From NCBI GenBank assembly GCA_019671135.1, contig JAHRHY010000011.1:1798001-1862000 (forward strand): a DNA stretch of 64,000 nt. Direction: 5' to 3'. The notes beneath the pieces are model-generated. The model ran no database searches and was not told the DNA's origin. It saw only the letters and a program-made list of their open reading frames with translations. The translations under genes were made by a program, and so were the position numbers. The stretch is from Linnemannia hyalina. Lineage: Eukaryota > Mortierellomycota > Mortierellomycetes > Mortierellales > Mortierellaceae. Shown here piece after piece: positions 21,502-31,870 of the stretch (position 1 is the stretch's first letter; every line of letters starts with the position of its first letter).

Positions 21502-22494
21502 GCAACAAGAAGCCTTTTTTACCCCCCTTTCGTTTCCCTTTCCCTTGTTTTTAGTTCATCATAGACCGACATGATTTTGTATTCTAGCACCTACTTTTTC
21601 TGAGCACTACTTTTCTGTTCTTCTGCCTTTGCTCGTGTCAATGACGGAATGAGTATTAGAGCGGTTAAATTGCGGTTTATATTGTCTAAAGGCAGAAAGA
21701 AAGGATTGTTTGTGCTTGAATGGTGGTTGAAAGTCCTCGTTTCTATGTTCGGAGTGAAGGGATATATGAATGAAGAGATTCGATGTCCGAATCTGATGGC
21801 AGCAGTGTATGATTTGATTGCGTAGGAGGCGGCTGATAGAGTTTGACACCGCGCAACTGTATTCGTCTTGATTAGAGTAGTCTTGATACATACTCTTGAT
21901 TGATTAGTGCTGGACGGTTGGGACACAGGTACAGCACGGTACGTAGAGGGATATCGGGTGTCGATCTATTGGGAGGATTGTCTGTGACAATAATAGGGAA
22001 GAGGACTGAGCAAAAGGAAAGAGGGACGACCTTTTCTTAATTCTTTTTCTTTTTCTTTTCCTTTTTCTTTTTCTTCTTTTCCTTTCTTTTCTTTTTCCAC
22101 GTTGTTATTTATTCACCCTCTTCCACGCCCCCTTCCTTCATTTACTCTCCCTCTTCTCACCTTTCGCTCCTCTTAACAGGATCTTCGCTCCCACTCTCTG
22201 CAACAACTCAGCCTTCCTCCTCCCAACTCTCACTCACTTCGTCTTTACCATCACAACCCTCGTTACACCCGCACTCCTGTCCTGACCTGACCACCCCCCA
22301 AAACCTGCAAATCAAAACTCTCTTCCCTGTACCTTTTTCATTGTACCCGTCCATTTGCCTTTCCTGTCACACACACACGAACATCACCCTTCCATCCTTC
22401 ATTTCCTCTCTCGCTCATCTTCACCCTCGAACAAACAAAACAACCTCTATCCTCACACTCCTCCACCCTCAACAAAAAACCACTACAACAAATA
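21502..22494. promoter_or_regulatory. intergenic region and CT-rich leader of the Frizzled-like gene
   Basis: The first half is the 3' flank of the Kelch gene and has no gene-like frame. From about 22030 to 22480 the plus strand is T/C-rich, starting with a TTTTTCTTTTCC-type run, and changes to an AC/A-rich stretch (CACTACAACAAATA-ATG) at the start of the receptor. No TATA box was seen. Confidence 0.5.
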
Positions 22495-25400
22495 ATGAAA
22501 CTCTCGAGCGGGTCGTCCATAGCCTTGCTTGCCTCCATGGCAACGCTACTCTCTTCTTCCGTCCAACAAGTCGCCGCCTATGGTCAAAGTACGTCCACCC
22601 TCTTCTCCGCACACAGCCCAACATGCAACCAACCAACGCAACCAAGCAGTCTTACACCATTTACATAAGGGGTTTTCTTTGGAACCCGGGAGTCAGGAAA
22701 ACAGTCAGTCATTCACAACGGCCTTTTTCCCATGTCGCTTGTTTTTGTTCTACCTGAGACAACAAAAGACAGACGGACGAATGGATTAGTTATTATTTTT
22801 CTGGACTTCGTTTTCCCGGGTTCTCTTGTGGCGAACTGGGAGTACAACTTCGTTCGATGTTGTTCTCTACTGTCTCAGCTTGCCACGACGCTTTCATTTT
22901 TTTCCCCTCTCTCTTTTGCATTCTTGTTTCTTGGAAACTTTGGGCTGTTGACACACTCTCGGTATCTTGTTTTCGACAAACATATTTGGGCGTGAGGGTT
23001 AGGGTCGGTTTGCGGTAGCACAGAGGATGACAAAAAAAATAACCTAGACATAAGAGGGTCGAACTGCGATAGGAATAAGGATGAATGTGTAACATAAGAA
23101 TGATGTCCCAATTTCTCGTTCATGTTAATATGGTTTACGGCTCTTCTTTTTTTTATTTCTTGGGCGCAAACGCATTTGAAGTCTAGGGAAGAGACTGGGT
23201 GGAGAAATAGGAGGAGAAATAGGAAGAGAAAAATGGTAGGGAGGAGACATGGTCTATATTGCTGACTGTATTTCGAAAGAACAAGAGGAGTTGAGAGCAC
23301 ACTGAGTGAGGGGGCAGAGAGAGAGAGAGAGAAGACACGATTTTTTCTTAGCGCGAAAATGGCTCTCTCTCTTCTGTCTTTTCGGGAGGACAACAGGTTG
23401 CACATCCAACATCCTCTTTGATCGCAAGCATGCAATTGGCGATTGAGAGGACCCGGTGCCAGAGAAGAGGGGCATGGTCCTACTTTCATTATTGCTCACA
23501 GCGCTAGAAACAAAGAACAGGAGCAATCGATAATGACCAAGAATCATAAGAACATCGAGAGCCATATTTCGCATTCATTGTGCCACAGGAGCAACAGGAA
23601 GAAGAACCAACAATCAATAATGAAAAATGCAAACAAGAGGAGGTCATAACCTGTAAGGTTGCTGACCAAAGAAGGCGGGGAAATATAGACAGCCAAACAA
23701 CTGACTTGGCAAAGTGGTTCAAGAGCCGCGGTCCAAATGAAAGACTATTTCTCCTTTAACATGCATGACAAGAGAGAAAGGAGAAATAGAGAGGAGGTAT
23801 ATGAACGACATGAAAAAAAGTGGGTTCGCAATGAGGAAAAAAAGAGGGGACGGACAAACCACTGCATCGGTCAGCATCGCACAATATTATTATTTTTTTT
23901 CGTTTTTACTATCATCACCCACTCTCAACTGCAACCTTCACTCCTCCGCTTAAACAACAAGTGGTGTTCGGAGGTTGGATGTTGATGGCTCTCCAATGAT
24001 TACGATTCGGGAAGGAGGGAAAAATAGGAGGAGATCCAATTGTAGGACCGTTCAGACCCTTTCGGATCCCATGTGTACACGAGATTGGAAGGGCGTACAA
24101 AGGAAAAAACTTCATTGCCTGCAAGGTCTCTTTCATTTCATCATTGTCATTCATCGCATAAGCAAAACAGGGTGCTAGCGTGTTCGCTACTTGCTTGGTG
24201 CTACATTTGCATTGAGGGGGATGACTTAAAATGCATTTTTGTAAAGAAGGTTGAGCATAGAGATGTACTTGTGGCTGAATATGTATTTGTCCATAGCAAC
24301 GTGGACTGCGCATGGGTCCTAGAAAGCCAAGGAAACGAAAAAGAAAGAAGAGCGCTGAATGGTGCGATGAGAAAATTAGAGAGAGAGAGAGGGAGAGAGA
24401 GAGAGTTCCCGATCTTTTTTCGTCACCTTCATGATGAGCAGTTTCTTATTTTGTCTACATGGCTATGAGGTTGTGAGGCATGTTTATGTTATCGAACGAG
24501 GACAGAGGAGACGAGAGGGAGGAAGGGAGAGCTCTCAGGCACACAAACACACACACACAACAACAACCATCTCAACGGTTGACCTGGCAGACAGCCTGGC
24601 AGGGATCTATTTTTATTCGTCCGTTGTTTCCAATGCTTCTTCCATTCATTTCTTATTGTTGTCGTTCTTGCGTGTCGTCTCACACCATACCACTCACCAG
24701 CTGGAAGAACACCCCTCATAATGCAACCAACCAACCAACCAACCAACCTGCACCTGACGAAATGCTGTTGCTGCGGGAGTTCTTGTCGCTGCAACCCCTT
24801 GCTGCAAAAGTAATAATGCTAACCTTATGATTTTGTTTGCATTCCCGCTCTTTAATAGTGGTGCCCTACAATGGAACCATCTGCAAAGTTAGTTGTGCGC
24901 TGTTCATTTCATTTTCCCAGCCTGAGGCTTCACAAACAACAAAAAGCATGGTTACCTAACAAATACTTTTCCATTGGTACATCTCTTTCGATGATATAGG
25001 GGTTTATTGACTACCAGGTCTGGGTGGCGGATGGAGTGAGTTTGGTCGATATTGAGCAACAGCTGATCAAGAGTAAAATCGAGACGATCTATGGCCTGCC
25101 CGATCCATGCAACTCGGCCTACTTGCGCCATGCCTGTTCCGTCGCTTACCCCCGTCCAGTCTCGAACGGCTTTGGTAAGTTCTTTTGTCTATGTTTTTAT
25201 GTACTGCGTTGCTTGTATAAATGAGAGTGATATGTATGTAAAGGTGCACACACAAGAGGACACATGTCCAAAGTGCCGATTTGTGTTTACGTGTACGACG
25301 TGGTTCTCGACACGCCTGGACATTGGATCTTTTTTCACCCTCATCATTTCTGTTACCTTCCCGCTATTTCCCGGTTCCCGTCCCTTCTTCATTCCTGATG

Positions 25401-27112
25401 AAGAATGAAGAGAGAAGAACGTGATATGAGGACCAGTGAGACAAGGTTCTTCTGATGGGATTGTCAACAAAGTATTAACCATGGACACCTCCTTGTCTTT
25501 GACCTTGCTTCCCCCTTGAACAAATAACACAGGCAACAGCTATAATGTCCTTTTCGCTTGCAAGTCCTCGTGCCAGTCAGTGCTAGACTCTTGCACGGCC
25601 AACTTTGAGCTCCTGGGCATGACCGACATGCTCCCCAACTGTGCCGCCGCCGTCCCCAACACCGACAAATACCCCGGCGGAGCTGTCCTGCTCCAGAATG
25701 ATGGCTCTTGCAACGCCCTCCCCAGTAAGTTCCCTTCTTCTTGCTGTTCTTTCGAGAAAGAGATGAAGAAGCCTTGGTTGAGCATGTTTTTATCAAAAAC
25801 ACGTAAAAGAATCCCGTCCTACTATTGAGGCGATCATATTACTGGACTATCCAAAAAAAAAAAACTAAACCAAGGAAATACTTTCATTTATTCTCACAAA
25901 ATAGCCAAGAGCATGAACGCGACATGCATGGTGCCATTGACAGAGTGCGTCTCCCCCTTCATCGTGGATACAGTCTTCAAGACAACCAACGGACAACAAA
26001 ACACCGACGACGCCAACTGTGCCTGTGGATGCTGTCTCCCCTGCCCCCAAACCGATAACTACTACAAAGCCGATCTTCTCAAAACAGGATTCTTTGTCAC
26101 CGATGTCCTCAAGGCCGTCTCTGCTGTCCTCGCCCTTGTCCTTGCTATCTCCTATATCGTCCTCCCCGATAAGCTGCAGCACCCTTCCAACTTGATTCTC
26201 TTTGCCTCGATCTCCACCGCCATCTTTTGTGCCGCTGTAGCTCCATCCTTTGGTGATGCTACTCGTGTCCAGTGTGCCGCCAACGGTGTCTCGCCCGCGA
26301 CGTCCTACAACAACACGCTTTGTACTATCCAAGGAGCCTGGTTGCTCTTTGGCGCTATTGCGACTACCGCCTGGTTGTCGATCGTCATCATCAACTTGCA
26401 TCTACACACAGTCTGGAACTCGGACTGGTTATCGAGAAAGGCCTGGTTGTCGCATGTCATTGGATGGGTCATCCCTGCAGCCTTTGCGGCCATCGCCGTC
26501 ATCACCAACTCGCTTGGCTGGAGCAACTCGTCCATGTGCATGGCTTCTATAGACACTGCTGCTGTGCTGTTGTTTGCCCCTCTGGGATTGATCATGATCC
26601 CCTCCACCTTGCTCCACATTGGTACCTTTGCTCATATTATCCGAATTACCTTGCAGGCCGAGAACTCGGAAACCGTCTCCCACTCTACTCTTTCTTCCGG
26701 CCGTGCCGCAAGGATCTCTCACCGTCGCCACGTCATGAACGCCATCCGCATCCAGTGGCGTGCCGCCGTCCTGGCACTCGTTATCTCGTCCTCGGTCCTT
26801 ATTTACTGGTCCTTCTACGTCGTCGAAGGCTCTAAGACCGACACCACCTGGATGAGCACCTGGCAGTTGTGCATCTTCAACAGACTCGGCAACCAGGAAG
26901 AATGCGGCGCCAAGTACGCACAGGGCCATGTCCCCGATTTCATCTTCATGATGATTACCGAGGGATTGGTCAGTACGACGGGTTTGTGGGTCTTCTTGCT
27001 GTTCTTCAAGGGAACACTTGTCTCGGAGTGGAAGGAGTATATGAGTGGATGGATCTGTTGCGGTGGACGGAGGAGCCGGAGACGGGAAGAGGACGAGTTC
27101 TATGTCATCTAA
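22495..27112 (+). CDS. Frizzled-like seven-transmembrane receptor
   Basis: Five exons, 22495-22588, 24859-24887 (29 nt), 25000-25174, 25533-25724 and 25905-27112, encode 565 aa. A signal peptide spans about 1-28. A Cys-rich domain follows (C40; DPCNSAYLRHACSVAYPRP; ACKSSCQSVLDSC; LPNC; GSC) with the Cys order and CSVAYP/CxxxC spacing of a Frizzled CRD. A second Cys cluster precedes TM1. Seven membrane helices lie at about 224-250, 258-279, 306-327, 344-363, 380-408, 447-469 and 509-531. After TM7, KGTLVSEW (532-539) resembles, with one extra residue, the KTxxxW motif that animal Frizzleds use to bind Dishevelled. The tail is short with paired Cys (ICCGG), possible palmitoylation sites. Fungi lack Wnt, so the ligand is unknown; Frizzled/Smoothened-like receptors are known in amoebozoans and some early fungi. 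Exon 1 is separated by a 2270-nt intron; it is placed by signal-peptide content, frame and splice sites. Confidence 0.87.
24379..24405. repeat. (GA)n microsatellite in receptor intron 1
   Basis: A GA run with one GG interruption in the 2270-nt first intron of the Frizzled-like gene. Confidence 0.8.
24725..24748. repeat. (CCAA)n tetranucleotide repeat in receptor intron 1
   Basis: About six tandem ACCA/CCAA units, roughly 110 bp before the 29-nt exon 2 of the Frizzled-like gene. Confidence 0.8.
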
Positions 27113-27132
27113 GATCTTTTCCTTTCTTTTTG

Positions 27133-27186
27133 TTTTTTGCCTTCGTTTTCTTCGTTTTCTTCATTTTCTTCATTTTCTTCATTTCC
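27133..27186. repeat. 9-bp minisatellite (TTTTCTTCR)n downstream of the receptor gene
   Basis: About five tandem copies of a 9-bp unit (TTTTCTTCG or TTTTCTTCA) start some 20 bp after the receptor stop codon, so they probably lie in its 3' UTR. Confidence 0.8.
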
Positions 27187-27483
27187 TTTTTTTCATGACC
27201 CATTCCTCTCTACCTTGGACGCGCTTATTCTCATACTCCCCCTCGTCATAATTCATCATATCCTTCTGTTCAAAACACCCCTGGGGGGAACAGAAAACGT
27301 CTCTCGTCGTAGATCCTGTCTGCCCAAACAATAACCGAAACATAATAGACACATAAACACTCACATATAAATACAGCATATCCCCTCCTCTACAATGTAC
27401 CTCATGTACATCCATGTACCATACATACACTGCAATTAATTTTATTTTGGTACCTAAGAGTACAATGTCAATGTACATTTTTT
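27187..27483. other. intergenic between receptor and MFS pseudogene
   Basis: AT-rich sequence with several ATGTACAT and TGTAC repeats near 27395-27475. It separates the convergent receptor and MFS family genes. No frame. Confidence 0.5.
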
Positions 27484-28130
27484 TTATATAGATCGGTAGT
27501 AACGGTGCCCCTGCTCGAGGTCTTGGGCTCTGCCCAGTCGTTCAGGTCGACTCCCGACAAAAGAGGCGTCGTCACTCTCTTCTCCAACCATCACCAGTAC
27601 CCTCGCGGCCTCACGTTCATCCATCATTGCCGTCGCCGCAGCCGTTGAATTTTCTTCCTCCTCCTCAACTCCTTCCACCTCTTCCTCACCACCGCTCGGA
27701 CAAGCAGGCCTACCTCACGGCAAGATTGCCAACGCCAATAAGAACTCAAACACCCCCACCCGACAATCGTCCAAAACGCAAACCGACACCCAGCCATCAA
27801 TCCCGGTCCTCCACTCACCGCACTGGTACTATTCTCATTCATCGAAATCGCAATCACATTCAAGATCGCGATCCCAAAGAGACTCCTGAGTTAGAAACCT
27901 GTGCTGTAAAGTGCTCCGACGAAGTCTTGGTCTTGGTAGGACGCATCGCGGATGGCGGTGATTTTGGATGAGGAGGAAGGAGAATAACATTCCGAAGACG
28001 TGGGCGATGAAAGACGGGAAGGGGACGGTGGAATAAGAGGTGTCCTTTTGTCACGGAGGAGGGAAAGTGTCGCACTGCTGCACCTCCTCATGGACGCGCC
28101 TCTTGGCTTCATATTTCCTAGGTAAGGGAC
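27484..28130 (-). pseudogene. decayed MFS transporter copy (C-terminal part)
   Basis: The minus strand encodes, in shifting frames, the C-terminal half of the two intact MFS genes next to it. Segments seen in order are TSYSTVPFPSFIAHVFGM (TSYWAIPFPAFILHVLGM in the intact copy), ITAIRDASYQDQDFVGALYS, FGIAILNVIAISMNENS and FEFLLALAILP. Breaks include an inserted A (run CCAAAATC where the intact gene has CCAAATC), an in-frame TAA shortly after VGALYSTGF, a second frameshift after AFWTIVGWG, and TGG to TGA in LPWDKP. An acidic tail still reads open to a stop at 27484. No N-terminal half was found; weaker similarity may continue to about 28430. It is a dead member of a tandem MFS family. Confidence 0.8.
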
Positions 28131-28922
28131 ACAACTTTCTATTTGCATTTTCCTTTGATCTAAGGATAGCCTTTTTTTCCCCGTTTCTTGTCACACCAGA
28201 CAATTCATGGACACATCCACCTTGATTATTTCGCTTCGCCCAAGGATTCGAGCAAGAACAGCCAATTGCCAGGACATCCCGTTTTTCTCTTATTCTGAAA
28301 CAACCATCACCACTCAACTCTCAACACTCAGGTTCTGGAATGCTGTGATGATGGTGGACCCAGAGGCGGACGACCAAATTGTGGCTGATCACCTTGTCGC
28401 AACCGCCCCGGACACGGAGGTTGTTGAATGAGTCACTGAAGAAGAGCTTGAAAAACACTAGAAGCTATTCGTCGCTGAACCTGGTCCTCCAGCATCAGCA
28501 TGTCTCTCAGGAGTTCATCAGCCGGATTCTTCTTTTTTATTATCCTTCTTCTCTCATGTCTCTTCTTTAACTAAAGGGGGGTTTTTTTTGTCACTTTCAC
28601 TACAGAACCATTTCCCCTTTTTTCATGTTTGTTTCTATTCCCCCTGACTACTACGCTCTTTTGACGCAAACCGTGCTCGTTAAAACATTTCAGGCGCCAC
28701 TTTGTTTTTAATTTCAAGTTGGTTTTGTATTTACGGTTTTCGTTTTTCTACGCCAAGACAAAAAAAAAACAACTATGCCAGCTAATAAAATAGACACGAA
28801 ACACGCGCCTTGCCAAGTTTTGTCAAGACTACCACCAATCATGCTCAAGTCATCTCCACCCGCCAACCCACCTCCACCCAGCAAACAGCAATAACTACCA
28901 CGACCCTCGCCTAACAAAAACA
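28131..28922. other. intergenic, possible further MFS remnant
   Basis: No intact gene. Short stretches on the minus strand (for example GCVHELSGV near 28210) weakly resemble GFLVHALSAV of the neighbouring MFS proteins, so the pseudogene may extend here in a more degraded state. The part from about 28570 onward is AT-rich with homopolymer runs. Confidence 0.4.
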
Positions 28923-30610
28923 TCAGCGCGCAAAAACTCCCTCTTTGTCGGCGCCGCCAGCCGCGATCTCATCAAGTCCACCGCCACTGCTCTCCAGCTC
29001 TGAGGGCTCGACTTCAACCTTGTCACTCTTCTTGACCGCAGGACGAACAGGCTTGTCCCAGGGGAGGATGACCAATGCCAAGAAGAATCCGAACAAGCCC
29101 ATGGCGATCATGGCATAGAACGCGTTCCGGAATCCCTTCATCAATGCCGGTCCACCTCTCACTGCACCGTTACTGTTACCGTTCGTTGAGATTGCAATCA
29201 CATTTAGGATCGCGATTCCAAAGGGTGCGCCGAGTTGGAGACCCGTGTTGTACAATGCACCGACGAGACCTTGGTCCTTGTTCTCGGCATCCCGGACGGC
29301 TGTGATCTGAATGGGCAGGAGAGTGAGGCCCATACCAAGGACGTGGAGAATGAACGCCGGGAAGGGGATCGCCCAGTAGGAGGTATGCTCGTTGACGAAT
29401 GAGAACATCAACGCCGTCGCACAACGGAGCAAGAACCCTGTCATAATCAACGGCTTCAACGGCAGACGAGGAAGGATCCGGCCAAGTCCACCAAACACCA
29501 CTACGGCTGAGAGGGCATGGACCAAGAACCCGAGGGCGGTCTTGATGGCTGTCCACTGGTAGACCTCTTGGAAGATCATGTTGGCGTAGTAGATCACACC
29601 TTGGGATTTGGCGTTGGATACAAAGGCGAGAATGAAGGCGGTCGAGAAGGAGGAGACGTTCCAGATTCGGAGGGGCATAATCGGGGCTTGGACACGACTC
29701 TCGATGAAGATGAACGAGACGAGGAGGACCAGTGCTAGGATGAGGATGGGTAAGGTTTTGCCGTTTGCCCAGCCATAATCGACGCCCGTCGAGATGTAGT
29801 AGACGATTCCGGTGACACCAAGAGTAACAGCAACAGCTCCCAGGAAATCAACCTTGGGCTTCTCGGTCTTGGGCGGTTCGACAGGGATGGCAACAAAGCT
29901 GAGAGCCAGCAGGACGAACGCCGCAATTGCCGAGATGCGAAAGATCCAGGGCCATCCAATACTGGCAATTAGTCCACCGGCGAGTAGGATCCCGGTAATG
30001 CCGCCTAGACCGCCAAAGATGCCAAAGACACTGAAAGCCTTGGTTCGCTCGGGGCCGGCGGGGTAGTTGATCGCAATAAGAGCCATAGCCGAGGGGACGG
30101 TACAGGCGGCGCCAACACCCTGGAGAGCACGGGCCATGATGAACATGATCGGGGATGTGGAGAATGAGACGACGAGTGCCCAGAAAGCGAACCAGAACAA
30201 ACCGAACATGAACATTCTCCTGTGGCCGAATAGGTCGCCGAGTCGACCGCATAAGAGAAGAAGACCGGCAAAGGTGATGGTATAGGCGTTCAGGATCCAA
30301 AGCACCTCTGTCACCGAAAAGGCAAGATCTTGAGCGATTGGAAGGATAGCGACCGCAACCGACGCGCCGTTGACTATAGAGAACAAAAAAGAGAGAGAAT
30401 GGTTTAGTTTGTATGATATATGGCACATGCGCTAGAAGAAAATCGGATTGACGACATGCAGAACGAAAAGTACATACCGATATCGAAGAATTGGGCAGTG
30501 GAGACGACATAAAGGAGAGCGGGTCTCAGCTTCTGGCGCAGGCGATCGATACCCTCCAGGTCCTTAGGGGCAATCAGGGTCGCCGAGGAAGAAGCGAGTG
30601 TTTGAGTCAT
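28923..30610 (-). CDS. MFS transporter, DHA2-like (copy 1)
   Basis: Two exons, 30610-30478 and 30373-28923, encode 527 aa. The junction FFDI|VNGAS uses GTATGT...TATAG (intron 30374-30477, 104 nt). The motif-A loop GRLGDLFGHRRMF (G-x-L-x-D-x-x-G-x-R-R) and the preceding WILNAYTITFAGLLLL place it in the major facilitator superfamily, closest in style to the 14-helix drug:H+ antiporter-2 group. Helix 5 carries a Gly-rich FGGLGGITGILLAGGL, the position of antiporter motif C. Such proteins export drugs or metabolites, or in some branches handle amino acids or siderophores, by proton antiport at the plasma or vacuolar membrane; the substrate is unknown. The C-terminus is an acidic, Gly-rich cytosolic tail. 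It is paralogous to the next gene, with a nearly identical 270-bp block. Confidence 0.92.
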
Positions 30611-31870
30611 TCAAGTGGAAGTGAAAGTGTAGGTATGTGAGAATGGATGGAAATGAGTTGGTGCGGTAGAATGTTGGCACTTAAATGGGTTGATTTTCTT
30701 GTTGCCGTTGTTGCTTTGTCTGGTTTGTACTCTTTCACTCGATCAAACCATGGCCTTTTATAAGTTTAGCAATCCTAGTCACGAATGCCAATCGGTTTTT
30801 TTACTTCATATCATTCTCCAGCGGAGGCAAGCAAGTGGCAAAGCTCATGTCAAACAATTATTCAGTGTCAAGAACGTTCCCTCTTCCCACCCAAGTTCAA
30901 CCACCGCCCCAACTTGTTCATTACCCCACCCACCCAACACCACTTGTCAAAAAGCATTGCCCCTCATTTCTTTGACAAGGTGAGTACCTTCCAGGTTGTG
31001 TACCTTCCAGGTGTGCATCTTATTATGCTGAGCCAAATGCAAAAAAAAAAGCTCCAATGTTTCCCGAGGCAACCCTCAATCCCTTTTTTTGCGCAGTTCT
31101 GACAGGTAGACAGGCATATTGAGAAGATTACTCAGCGCCTTTGTTTGTTTGTTTATATGTTTTATTTCGTAGTTGTATATCATCGGATTGGAGCATAGGG
31201 GTGGTAAGAAAAGAATGGAAACGAAGGAAGGAAAAAGAAATGGTCATGCAAACACCAATGGGGTGCCATCCTTGATCACATCACTGCGCAAAGAGCTGTC
31301 AAAAACCGAAGAAAAAAAAACAGTATTGCTCACTATATTAGGACATGGTTGTCTTGTCCTCTGGCATAAAAGTGGAGCCGTGACATAAGTTTACGCCAAT
31401 GAGCTCCGCATCCAAATGAAGTCTGGACCGTCTTTTTTTTTTTTCTTCTTCATTGCTCATATGGGTCCTTGGGTTTTAACTGAAAGTGAATCATGCGGCT
31501 GTGTCGAATTGCAGATTGTCAGATGGTGCCAAGTGCGTCAGCAAACTCCAGCCAAATCATCGCACTCACCTCTATTATTTCTTTCGATGACATTTCATAA
31601 ATGACGCCTTCGTCCATCGAACACCATGCACCACAAACAGGTCCGCATTTTACTTTCATGTGGCCCTGGATGAGCTACCCAATAGCGTCAGAAATGATCA
31701 TCCGTTTGCCCCATCCCCACCTCAATTTTTTTCTTCTATTCCGCCAACCCATCCCTTTTGGAGTAGACAATGATCGCCACCATTTTTAGGCACCGACACT
31801 CGCAGTATGTATTAAAGGGTATTTGTTGAATGCTAAAAAAAGATAAAAAAATGCACGAAAGAAACCTAAC
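30611..31870. other. intergenic between MFS copies
   Basis: 1.26 kb with no gene-like frame. It holds the upstream region of copy 1, with a TATA box at 30755-30762 (minus), and the 3' flank of copy 2. A 13-bp direct repeat (GTACCTTCCAGGT) occurs twice at about 30983-31013. Confidence 0.55.
30755..30762 (-). promoter_or_regulatory. TATA box of MFS copy 1
   Basis: TATAAAAG on the minus strand, about 145 bp upstream of the ATG at 30610. The same octamer occurs about 160 bp upstream of the paralogous MFS copy 2, which supports a functional role. Confidence 0.6.

Noticed and set aside
22997..23010. TTAGGG-like sequence as interstitial telomere repeat
   Set aside because: Only a single unit; no tandem array.
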